Shown here: piece by piece, positions 52,401-62,774 of the stretch
How the letters are laid out: the number at the start of each line of letters is the position of its first letter
Numbering within the stretch: the stretch's first letter is position 1
Source of the DNA: Luscinia megarhynchos
Lineage: Eukaryota; Chordata; Aves; Passeriformes; Turdidae
Assembly: GCA_034336665.1 (NCBI GenBank)
Contig: CM067588.1
Location: 4,900,655 to 4,964,654 of the forward strand
Length of the DNA stretch: 64,000 nt
Direction of reading: 5' to 3'
Position numbers and translations under genes: made by a program
Notes under the pieces: model-generated
What the model was told of the DNA's origin: nothing
Database searches by the model: none
What the model saw: the letters and a program-made list of their open reading frames with translations, nothing else

Positions 52401-55400
52401 TTTGGAGAGGTTTTTGGGGTTATATTAGTATTTGGAAGTGTTTTTGGGTCTGTACCTGGAGCTGAAGTGGTTTTTGGGGCTGTACCAAGGTTTGGATAGA
52501 TTTTTGGGTCTGCACCAGGGTTTGAATAGATTTTTGGGGCTGTACTAAGGTTTGGAGGGGTTTTTGGGGCTGTACCAAGGACTGAAGGGGGTTTTTGGGG
52601 TTATATTAGTATTTGGAAGTGGTTTTGGGTCTGTACCAGGGGCTGAATAGATTTTTGGGGCTGTACTAAGGTTTGGAGGGGTATTTGGGGCTGTACCAAG
52701 GACTGAAGGGGGTTTTTGGGGTTATATTAGTATTTGGAAGTGGTTTTGGGTCTGCACCAGGGTCTGAATAGATTTTTGGGCTTGTACTAAGGTTTGGAGA
52801 GGTTTTTGGGGTTATATTAGTATTTGGAAGTGTTTTTGGGTCTGTACCTGGGGCTGAAGTGGTTTTTGGGGCTGTATCAAGGTTTGGATAGATTTTTGGG
52901 GCTGTACCAGGGTTTGAATAGATTTTTGGGCTGTATTAGGGTTTGGCAGTAGTTTTGGGGCTGTACCCAGGTTTGGAGAGGTTTTGGGGCTGTACCAAGG
53001 TTTGGATAGATTTTTGGGGCTGTTCCAAGGTTTGGAGAGGTTTTTGAGGCTATATTAGTATTTGGCAGTGTTTTTGGGGCTGTACCTGGGGCTGAAGTGG
53101 TTTTTGGGGCTGTACCAAGGTTTGGAGGGGGGTTTTGGGACTGTACCAAAGTTTAGATAGATTTTTGGGGCTGTACCAGGGTTTGAATAGATTTTTGGGC
53201 TGTATTAGGGTTTGGCAGTAGTTTTGGGGCTGTACCAGGGTTTAGGTAGGTTTTTGGGGCTGTACCCAGGTTTGGAGGGAGTTTTTGAGGCTGTACCAAG
53301 GACTGAAGGGTTTTTGGGGCTGTACCAAGGTTTAGGTAGGTTTTTGGGGCTGTACCAGGGTTTGGGCAGATTTTTGGGGCTGTACTAAGATTTGGAGGGG
53401 TTTTGGGGACTGTACCAAGGACTGAAGGGGGTTTTTGGGGCTATATTAGTATTTGGCAGTGTTTTTGGGTCTGTACCTGAGGCTGAAGTGGTTTTTGGGG
53501 CTGTACCAAGGTTTGGAGGGAGGTTTTGGGGCTGTACCAAAGTTTAGATAGATTTTTGGGGCTGTACCAGAGTTTGAATAGATTTTTGGGCTGTATTAGG
53601 GTTTGGCAGTAGTTTTGGGGCTGTACCCAGGTTTGGAGGGAGTTTTTGGGGACTGTACCAAGGACTGAAGGGGGGTTTTGGGGCTGTACCAAGGCTTGGA
53701 CAGATTTTTTGGGCTGTACCAGGGTTTAGGTAGGTTTTTCAGGTTGTACCAAGGTTTGGACAGATTTTTGGGGCTGTACTAAGCTTTGGAGGGGTTTTGG
53801 GGACTGTACCAAGGACTGAAGGGGGGTTTTGGGGCTGTACCAAGGCTTGGATAGATTTTTAGGGCTGTACCAGGGTTTAGATAGGTTTTTCAGGTTGTAC
53901 CAAGGTTTGAACAGATTTTTGGGGCTGTACCTGCATCTGGAGGTGGCCCGGGCCCGCGGGTCTCTTCAGCGTGGGAGCGGGGGGGCTGTGCAGGAGCTGC
54001 ACCGGGTAATCCACTGTGAGAGCAGAGGGACAGCGGTTGGGGACAGCAGGGACACGGCTGGGGGACAGGCCCGGGGCCAGGGACACGCAGCTCACCTGGC
54101 TTGCAGGGGATGGGCTGGATGGGCAGGGCCAGCTGGGACTCGGGGGGCACCGGGAGGGGCTGGTGCCCGGGGGTGAAGGCAGGGATCATCACGTAGGGCA
54201 TGTTGACCTGCTGGAGGGCACAGGGACAGCAGATCAACGCTGCAGGGCAGTGCCACCCCCAGGAGGGCGCAGCAGGACACGGGGAGTCCCCCAGGGTGGG
54301 GACAGGGGCACTGGGAGTGTCCCCTGCCTTTACCTGGATCTGCTGCTGCAGGAGGTTGATCTTGTGCTGCTGCTGGATGAGCTGCTGCTGCTGCTTGGCG
54401 ATCTGGGGAGGGGACAGGGCAGGCTGGTGACATCGGGGACAGCACTGGGCTGGCCTCCAGCCTGGCAGAACCCAGCCAGCACCACAGGAAAAGGGGGTGC
54501 AGGGGTCCCCAGGGCTGTGGGAAGGACTTGGGAGGAGCTGGAGGTCTCAGGGGTGAGCATGGAGGAGTTTGGGGACTCAGAAAGAGCTCGGGGGGCTTAG
54601 GAGGAGCTGAGGGGGCTCAGGGGTTGATGAGGGGAGCTGGGGGGCTCAGGGGCTGATGCAGAGAGGGAGTTTGGGGGGGGGGCTCAGGGAGGAGCTGAGG
54701 GGAGCTCAGGGGTGATGGGGCAGATGGATTCAGGGTTGATGGGGGAGCTGGGGGGGCTCAGGGCTGATGCAGAGAGGAGTTTGGGGGGCTCAGGAGGAGC
54801 TGGGGGGGGGGCTCAGGGGTGATGCACAGAGGAGTTTGGGGGGGCTCAGGAGGAGCTGGGGGGGCTCAGGGGCTGATGCACAGAGGAGTTTGGGGGGGCT
54901 CAGGAGGAGCTGGGGGGGCTCAGGGGTGAAGGCAGAGCTGAAGTTTCAGGCTCAGGACGGGAGGAGTTGGGGGGCTCTGCATGGATGGAGGAGTTGGGGG
55001 GTTTGGGCTGATTATTGAGGAGCCAGGGGGCTCAGAATGAGCTGAGGGGTTCAGGAAGAGCTGGGGGGCTCAGGGATGATTGTGAAGGAGCTGGGGGGGA
55101 TCAGGAGGGGCTCGGGGGGGGCTCAAAAGGAGCTGTGAGGCTCAGGAGGAGCCACGGGGCTCAGGGATGATTGCGAAGGAGCTTTGGGATGGGAACAGAC
55201 AACAAGACCCCCAAACCACCTCCCTGCCCCTCCTGGGGACCCCTGGGGGGAGGGAGGGGCCCCACCTGCTCCTGCTGCTGCCGGGCCAGCTCCATCTGCT
55301 GCTGCTGCTTCTCGAAGAGCATGGTGGCCATGTTCTTCTGCTCCGAGTGCGCCGTCAGCAGCTGGTCCCGCAGCGTCGACAGCTGGTTGATCATCACCAG

Positions 55401-56088
55401 CAGCTGCAGCTCCTTCTCTGCCAGGCTCTCCTGGGTTCCTGGGGGCAAAAAAAAACCTGCCTGGGTGAGGGTCAGGGGGTTGGGAGGAGGGAGAGAGTTG
55501 GCAGCACAAGGTGGGGTGGAGGTGGTTTTGTTTAAGGAGTGTGATTCCCGTTTTCTTTGGTCGGGGATTGAAGTGTTTGGGGTGGGAAATGCGAGGCAGA
55601 GAAGTCCTACAGGCAGCACTGGGTGACCAGGGAATGACAAATTTGGGAGAGATGAAAAGATCCTCACATGCTGAGACCCCCCATGCTGTCAGAGATTCTC
55701 AACCCCAAAAAAATAAATTTAAAAAGGGGAGAAATCCCTATGAGATGCAGACATGTCCCCTCCTGCTTTGGTGGGAAATGCCATGATCCCAGCTGGGATG
55801 CAGGGGGAGGTTGGTGGAGGTGGATCCCACCTTTCACTTCCTTGGATTCAGCCGTGCTCCTGCCCAGCAGCCGCTCCTTCCAGTCACTGGACAGCAGCTT
55901 CTCGATGGTTGGCATCACTGGGGACAGGGACAGGGACAGGAGAGGGACAGGGACAGGGACAGGACAGGACAGGGACAGGGACAGGGATGGGACAGGGGCA
56001 GGGACAGGACAGGGACAGGACAGGACAGGGACAGGGACAGGACAGGGACAGGACAGGACAGGGACAGGACAGGACAGGGACAGGGACA

Positions 56089-56137
<49 letters not shown>

Positions 56138-56367
56138 ACAGGGATGGGACAGGGACAGGACAGGACAGGGACAGGGACAGGACATGGACAGGGACAGGGA
56201 CAGGACAGGGACAGGGACAGGGACAGGACAGGGACAGGACAGGACATGGACAGGGACAGGGACAGGACAGGGACAGGGACAGGGACAGGACAGGGACAGG
56301 GACAGGACATGGACAGGGACAGGGACAGGACAGGGACAGGGACAGGACAGGGACAGGGACAGGGACA

Positions 56368-56403
<36 letters not shown>

Positions 56404-58371
56404 AGGGACAGGACAGGGACAGGACAGGGACAACCACGTGAGCACATCCCAAGGCTCAGCAGCACAGCTCCGCCCACCCTGCAGCTCTGGGAAAATCCTG
56501 AGGGATCTGGGTGAGGGACGGGACCCCAAGAGAGCCCTTGGGAAGCGGCCACCAGAACAGCTCCTCCAGGAGCCCCTGGCACAGCAGGAGCCAAGGCCCC
56601 GCCAGGACAAGGGGCTGGTACCGGGAACCCCACCAGTCCCTGACCCCACAAATCCTGATCCCACAAATCCTGATCCCACAAATCCTGATTCCATGAATCC
56701 TGATCCTACCAAAGTCCCTGCTCCCACCAGTCCCTGATCCCACCAGTTCCTGATCTCATCAATCCCTGATCCCACCAATCCCCAATCCCACCAATCCCTG
56801 ATCCCATCAATCTCTGATCCCACCAGTCCCTGATTCCACCAATCCCTGATTCCATCAATCCCTGACCCCACCAGTTCCTGATCCCATCAATCCCTGATCC
56901 CATCAATCCCTGATCCCACCAATCCCTGATTCCACCAATCCCTGATCCCACAATCCCTGCTCCCACCAGTTCCTGCTCCCACCAATCCCTGATCCCACCA
57001 GTCCCTGATTCCACCAGTCCCTGATCCCATCAATCCCTGATCCCACCAGTTCCTGATCCCACCAGTTCCTGATCCCACAAATTCCTGATTCCATGAATCC
57101 TGATCCTACCAAAGTCTCTGATTCCACCAGTCCCTGATCCCGCCAGTTCCTGATCCCACCAATCCCTGATCCCACCAGTTCCTGATCCCACCAATCCCTG
57201 ATCCCATCAATCCCTGATCCCACCAGTCCCTGGTCCCACCAATCCCTGATCCCACCAGTTCCTGATCCCACCAATCCCTGATCCCACCAATCCCTGATCC
57301 CACCAATCCCTGATCCCACCAGTCCCTGATCCCACCAATCCCTGATCCCACCAGTTCCTGATCCCACCAGTCCCTGATCCCACCAGTCCCTGATCCCACC
57401 AATCCCTGATCCCACCAGTCCCTGATCCCACCAGTCCCTGATCCCACCAATCCCTGATCCCACCAGTCCCTGATCCCACCAGTCCCCGATCCCACCCAGC
57501 CCCTGTGGGCGCCAATCCCATCCCAGTGCCAGATGGGCACCACCAGAATGACAATGATGTTTATTGGGAGTGGGCTCTAACACCCCAAGGGAGCCCAAGC
57601 ACTGCCATTCCCCGGGGTTTGTCCCCAAAAACCATTTCCCACCTTCCTTCAGGTTCCTGTTGAAGTCCAGCTTCTCGTGGCCGGCCCCGGCCGGCTCGAA
57701 GGCGGAGCGCCGGGGCTCGGGAGCGTCCCCGGAGGGAGGGCGGGATTCCTGCGGGACACGGAGCGTCACTGGAGCTGCTGCCCCGCCAGGGACACCCCCA
57801 GGCTGGGAGATCCCGATCCCCCCCACCAGCACATTCCCTGATCCCATCTAGAGAGCATCGTGCTGGAAGTGCTGGGGTGTTCTCTCCCGTATCCAGCCTG
57901 CCCGGCTCCTCCGAGCTCCTTTCCCCTCTGAAGGGAGAAGGAAAACCCAAGGACGATGGAAAAGGGAGCTGAAGGGATGGGGAACACCTGGAGGGGGTTC
58001 CACGCCAAAGCTGGAGCCCTCAAAACCCAGGGACGATCTAAGAGAAGCCAAAAAACCTTGGGAGAGCCTCGGAATTCAGTTTTAATTCCTTGGGATGAGG
58101 AAAAACCACGCGGGGGAGCAGCCACCGCCCCTTCCCTGGGATGGGGCAGCACCACGTTTGTCACACCCACCAGTGGCAGGGCCTGGGGGTCGCTGCCATC
58201 CCTGGGTGGTGGCCCTGGGGGGTCGTGGGGCCGGGGCTCGGCGCTGGGGGCAGCCCCCGGGGGGGTCTCGGGGCCGCTCTCCTTCTTCTCCTCCGTCTTG
58301 ATGGCGCAGTTCACCATGGTGCCCGCTCCATCCAGCTCCGGGGGCGGGGACACCGGGCTCCTCATGGACAT
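46437..58371 (-). CDS. SOX13: SOX13, SoxD transcription factor (13 coding exons)
   Basis: Nuclear SoxD-group HMG-box factor with roles in T-cell lineage choice and in development. Coding exons on the minus strand: 58371-58171, 57748-57643, 55917-55831, 55438-55266, 54402-54334, 54210-54096, 54013-53931, 51806-51647, 49948-49839, 49768-49672, 49066-48923, 48377-48161, 46710-46437. All phases agree and the product is 611 residues, against 622 in human. The order is the start MSMRSP, the block [20 protein letters not shown], a leucine-zipper coiled coil and Q-box at about residues 134-212 ([20 protein letters not shown], then [20 protein letters not shown]), the block [10 protein letters not shown], the HMG box from about residue 413 ([37 protein letters not shown]) and the acidic tail [23 protein letters not shown]13 rather than SOX5/6 is supported by the tail and by synteny. 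Nearly every intron carries a minisatellite. Confidence 0.95.
46745..48105 (-). repeat. 24-bp minisatellite, last SOX13 intron
   Basis: About fifty copies of a 24-27 bp unit; the plus strand shows CACCAGGTGAACACCCACC plus CATGT. Larger blocks of about 150 bp (landmark GGGCAAAAACCACATGTCAC) are repeated within it. Confidence 0.95.
48530..48800 (-). repeat. About 80-bp array between the HMG-box exons
   Basis: Three copies with GGATTCATCCCCTCATTCCC and CACCTCCAGGGGTTAATT. It sits in the intron that splits the HMG box. Confidence 0.9.
49085..49660 (-). repeat. 20-30 bp minisatellite, SOX13 intron
   Basis: About twenty-five copies of GAGCAGAGCTGGGCTC linked by AGA or GGTTAAGCCA variants. Confidence 0.94.
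49965..51535 (-). repeat. 40-bp minisatellite, SOX13 intron
   Basis: About forty copies of a 40-bp unit; the plus strand shows CCACTGACCCCTTGGGCACC and CATCAGTGCCAGTGGTCACC. The first copy begins about 15 bp from the acceptor of the exon 49948-49839. Confidence 0.96.
51845..53930 (-). repeat. About 35-bp minisatellite, SOX13 intron 7
   Basis: About sixty copies; on the minus strand the unit reads GGTACAGCCCCAAAAATC followed by TATCCAAACCTT or CTCCAAACCT variants. It runs directly into the splice donor of the exon 54013-53931. Confidence 0.96.
54560..55160 (-). repeat. GC-rich minisatellite, SOX13 intron 4
   Basis: About twenty loose copies of GGAGCTGGGGGGGCTCAGG plus GATGCAGAGAGGAGTTT variants. 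Confidence 0.88.
55920..56432 (-). repeat. (GGGACA)n array, SOX13 intron 2
   Basis: About ninety copies of GGGACA, often with an additional GGACA, on the plus strand. It starts two to three bases from the acceptor of the exon 55917-55831. Confidence 0.97.
56640..57500 (-). repeat. 16-bp minisatellite, SOX13 intron 2
   Basis: About fifty copies of CCCTGATCCCACCAAT with CCAGT and ATCAAT variants. Confidence 0.97.
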
Positions 58372-58690
58372 CCTGTGGGCGGCAGGGATGTCACCACGGC
58401 CACCAGGCAGCCCTCCCCCAGCCTGGTGCCCCACGCTGCAAGGACAGCGTTCCTGGCGTTGGCCACGGGCAAAGCTGAGCTCTTGTTCCCGTTTTTCCAG
58501 ATTTGGGGGGTCAGGGAAATCTTGGAATGGAGGAATGAATTCCTAAAGGTGATGCAGGGATTGGGACTGAGGGACCTTCATGCCACGTCCAGTGAGCCAA
58601 CAGACAGGGTGACAGGGACCTGTGCCAGCCCCCCAGGGGTCCCTGTGTCCCCCTCGGTGCTCCAGGACCCTGCTAGAAAGGCTCCTGCGG
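58372..58690 (-). other. SOX13: SOX13 5' UTR junction and intron
   Basis: A minus-strand acceptor (GCCCACAG) lies one base before the SOX13 ATG, so the 5' UTR continues in at least one upstream non-coding exon. The next 300 bases to the right show no other feature. Confidence 0.6.
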
Positions 58691-58694
58691 GAAT

Positions 58695-59225
58695 GCCCAG
58701 CACGGGATGGACACTGGGACTGGGACACTGGGACTGGGACTGGGACTGGGCAGAACAGCTCCTCCAGGAGTCCCTGGCATGGGATGGACACTGGGACTGG
58801 GACACTGGGACTGACACTGGGACACTGGGCAGAACAGCTCCTCCAGGAATCCCTGGCATGGAATGGACACTGGGACTGGGACCTGGGACTGGCCAGAACA
58901 GCTCCTCCAGGAGTCCCTGGCACAGGATGGACACTGGGACTGGGATTGGGACACTGGGACTGGGACACTGGGACTGGGACTGGGCAGAACAGCTCCTCCA
59001 GGAATCCCTGGCACAGGATGGACACTGGGACTGGGACACTGGGACTGGGACACTGGGACTGGGACTGGCCAGAACAGCTCCTCCAGGAATCCCTGGCACA
59101 GCACCGGCCAAGGCCCTGCCAGGACAAGGGGCTGGTACCAGGAATCCCACCAGTCCCAGATCCCACCAGTCCCAGATCCCACCAGTCCCAGATCCCACCA
59201 ACCCTGACCCCACCAACCCCGATCC
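58695..59225 (-). repeat. Composite minisatellite upstream of SOX13 exon 2
   Basis: Five or six copies of an 80-110 bp composite unit: a GGGACTGGGACACT array plus CAGAACAGCTCCTCCAGGA and CCCTGGCACAGGATGG. It ends in CCAGTCCCAGATCCCAC repeats. Confidence 0.92.
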
Positions 59226-59229
59226 ACAG

Positions 59230-60960
59230 GAACAACAAAGAGGTTTACAGGGAACGGGGTGGCCCAAGGGGACCCCAAGCATTCCAAGGGGTTTGTCCCC
59301 AAAACCTCTCCCCTTCCTCGCTGCAGTGCCAGGCCTGGCGTGGTGCCCACGGGGCAGTGCCCACCGGGATTTGGCTGCTCCAGGCCACCAACCCTCGCAC
59401 CACCCAGCAAGAAGGAGCATTGTCCTCGGGAATAATGGGAAAAGGAGGCTCTTAGGGAAGGGCTTTTCCCCGGACACTGCCGGGAATGGGGCTCTGGGCT
59501 GTGGGACAGCACCTGCAACCCAAACCCAGCATCCTCTCACCTCCCATCCCACCCCATCAGCAGCCCCTAAACCCAGTTTGGGGGTGCAAGGCGGGGTGGG
59601 GAGGGCTGAGCTGGGCCGCCCGGCTTGGGGGCAGCAATTACATAACAAACAAAGCCCGGCTCAAGCTGCGAATTAATCAAACGGCTGAAAATAAAACCTT
59701 CCTCTCAGGAACTTCAAACAAAAGAAATGAAAACAACAAGGCCGGCTGGGTAATGAAAAGCCAGGGCTGTGAATAGGGGACAAAAGGAAGTGGAACAATG
59801 GGGTGTTGGACAAAAGCAATAAAGTAAAGGGAAGTGTGACAGCTCCACAATAGGGCACTGTGCTCGCCAGCCTTTCTGATCTTAGCGGGCCTTTTTTTAA
59901 TCTCGGTTCCCTCGCCCTCCTCCGAACAAACCCGCCGGGTTTCCTCCATCGCCCGGGGGCTGCCGCATCCTGCGGCGCCCCTTCCTGCCCCGGCTCACCT
60001 TGGCCGGGGCCACCCGGCCCCCAAAATCCGTGGCCGGGAAGGAGGGACACGGTGGGAAAGCTGTGCCCGCTGCAGCGAGGATTGGCTTTGTGGGGAAACT
60101 GAGGCAGGAATGTGCAGCACCTCAGCCCCTCAGGTGCGCAGGAAATTCCCTTTTTCCAGCTTTTCCCTGATTTTTTTGCGTTTTTTCCCCCAGTCAAAAA
60201 AATCCAAGTTTTGTAGGTTTTGTAGCAGCGATGCCTTCAGTTTGAGACAGGCAGAAAATCCCAAATCCCACCCCTCCCGCAGGTCCCGCTCCCATTGTTC
60301 TTCACCTCCCGGTGCCACTGGAAATTTACTCTTCAAATGGGGCCAGCGCTTTAATAGGGCCGTGTTTGAAAGAGGCCTCATTGAGGGTTTATTATCCACT
60401 CTGCCGAGCAAACAAAAAAAAAAGGGAAAAAGGGGAAAACGTGTCCTTATCTCATTCCAGGCGGGTCTCAGGTGTGGGCTCCAGGGCTGCCTGGGGCACA
60501 CAATGGGCACGGAACAATCGCCCTGGCACCAGCACTGAAAGGGATCTTCTTGGGTTTTAATGTTCCCCATTTAATCCAGGGCGGGGAGGAAGGGAGGGAA
60601 CGGGGCTGGGATGGAAAGTGCCAGCTCCGAGGATGGAGACAGATCCCAAATCCTCACGGGATGCTCCCTTCCCTCAGAGCTTTTTGGGGAGCTCATCCTA
60701 CAAGCAGCAAAGCCCTGAAATTCCCATATTCACCTTTCTCCCAATCCCAGCCTGGCAGCTCCAGGGTTTTGGGGACAGGTTTTATTCCCCTGGTTTGTAC
60801 CCGTGAACGGCACGTCCTGCAATTCTCCCGGTGGCCGTGCCACCCTTCCTGCCCGCCAGCCAGGCTGATCCTATCGCCCTGCTTGTGTGGAGCACAGCGG
60901 CTCCAGGGGCCGGGACAAGGGGCTGAGGTGCCAGAAAACCCCCACCCTGCCTGGCACAGG
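59230..60960. other. SOX13: SOX13 5' region: candidate enhancer blocks and possible first exon
   Basis: Unique DNA. Two AT-rich blocks (59640-59870 and 60200-60560) carry several SOX-type cores (AACAATG, ACAATAG, ATTGTT, ACAATGG, AACAATC). Between them a GC-rich part holds a minus-strand donor (CCGGCCAAG then GTGAGC, at about 59998), possibly the end of a non-coding SOX13 exon to its right. Confidence 0.35.
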
Positions 60961-60964
60961 TTTG

Positions 60965-62095
60965 GGGATCCCAGAGAGGCCAAAATCCCAGCACTGCACG
61001 AGGATTGGGATCCAAGAAATGCAAAAATCCCGGCACTGCAGGAGCTTGGGATCCCAGGAGATGCCAAAAATCCCAGCACTGCACGAGGATTGGGATCCCA
61101 GAGATGCCAAAATCCCAGCACTGCAAGATCTTGGGATCCCAGAGATAACAAAATCCCAGCACTGCAAGATCTTGGGATCCAAGAGATGCCAAAATCCTGG
61201 CACTGCAAGATCTTGGGATCCTAGAGATAACAAAATCCCAGCACTGCAAGATCTTGGGATCCCAGAGATAACAAAATCCCTGGCACTGCACGAGGATTGG
61301 GATCCAAGAGATGCCAAAATCCCAGCACTGCAGGAGCTTGGGATCCAAGAGATGCAAAAATCCTGGCACTGCAGGAGGATTGGGATCCCAGAGATGCCAA
61401 AATTCCGGCACTGCACGAGGATTGGGATCCAAGAGATGCCAAAATCTCCAGCACTGCAAGATCTTGGGATCCCAGGAGATGCCAAAATCCGCAGCACTGC
61501 AGGAGCTTGGGATCCCAGGAGATGTTGATGTCCTGGCACTGAAGAAGTCTGGGATCCAGATATTGAGATCCCAGCACTGCAGGAATTTGGAGATCCAGGA
61601 GATGTGGAGATCCTGCAGAGCTTGAGAATCCTAGAGATCCCAGCACTGCAGGAGCTTGGGATCCAGATGTTGAGATCCCAGCATTGCAGGAGATTGGGGA
61701 TCCAAGAAATGCTGAGATTTGCACACTGCAGGAGTTTGGGATCCAGATGTTGAGATCCTGGCACTGCAGGAGTTTGGGATCCAGGAATGTTGAGATCCTG
61801 GCACTGCAGGAGTTTGGGATCCAGGAGATACTGAGATCCTGGCACTGCAGGAATTTTGGAGATCCAAAAATTATTAAGATTCCTACACTGCAGGAGCCAG
61901 GGGATCCAAGAGATGCTGAGATCTCAGCAGTGCAGGAATTTGGGATCCAAGAGACACCAAGATTTTGGCACTACAGGAGTTCAGGAATTCAAAGGGGCAA
62001 CGAGATTCCAGAACTGCAGGAATTTGGGGATCTAAGAGATGTGGAGATCAAGAGATACCGAGATCCTGGCATTTCAGGATCTTGGGGATCCAAGA
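60965..62095. repeat. About 41-bp minisatellite
   Basis: About twenty-seven copies with AGCACTGCAGGAGCTTGGGA, TCCCAGAGATGCCAAAATCC and variants. The right third is more diverged and shifts to a GATCCAGGAGATGTTGAGA form. Confidence 0.95.
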
Positions 62096-62099
62096 GTCA

Positions 62100-62770
62100 C
62101 CTAGACCCTCACCCTGTGTCACATCACTCCTGCCTCATCCTGCCCCTCTATTTGGGGGACCCAAATTTTCAGGATGACCCTGCCCTCCCCTGCCCACAGG
62201 TTGTCCCAATTCCTGGGAGTTTTTCCCCCTCCCAAAGCTCTCCATCCATGACTTTTCCTTTAAGCAGCCCGACGTGATGCCAAATCATCCCAAAAAAAAA
62301 CCTCATCCCGCCAACACATCCCAGAAAACAGGGAAAAATCCGAGGAGGAAACACCAAAAGAGCAACGAGCAGCAGCCCCGACACCCCTGGGAGGGGGCAG
62401 AGGAAAAAATAAAGACACACAGGGAGATTTTCCTCTTGCAGGCAGGACCTGAGGAATCCCGGCCGGCCACCGGCACAGACAATGGCCCATCTCCTGCCAG
62501 ACGAGCGCGGCCGCTTTCCTGCCAGACTTGGAATGTCCCCCCGGAGCTGCTTCCAAGCCTTTCCGCCCCGGGTGTCTTCCAAGAGAGAAGAATGGATGTT
62601 TGCTCTGCCGTGCCCGGGATGGCCGGGGCTGGCCCATGTCCCTGCCTGGGGGAAGTTCACGGAGCTGCCGTGACGTCCCTGGGGATCCAGAGCATCCCGG
62701 GATGGGAGGGACGTTCCCTGGGAATGGCAGGTGGGGGAGGTGGAATGTGGGGGGGGAAAAAACAGGGATG
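62100..62770. other. Unique sequence, nothing recognised
   Basis: Non-repetitive, moderately GC-rich. I find no exon, known element or motif cluster. Confidence 0.4.
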
Positions 62771-62774
62771 AGAA

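Noticed and set aside
53441..53692. Glutamine/proline-rich minus-strand frames upstream of SOX13 exon 8
   Set aside because: They are the 35-bp repeat read in frame. The real exon begins at 51806 and joins cleanly from 53931.
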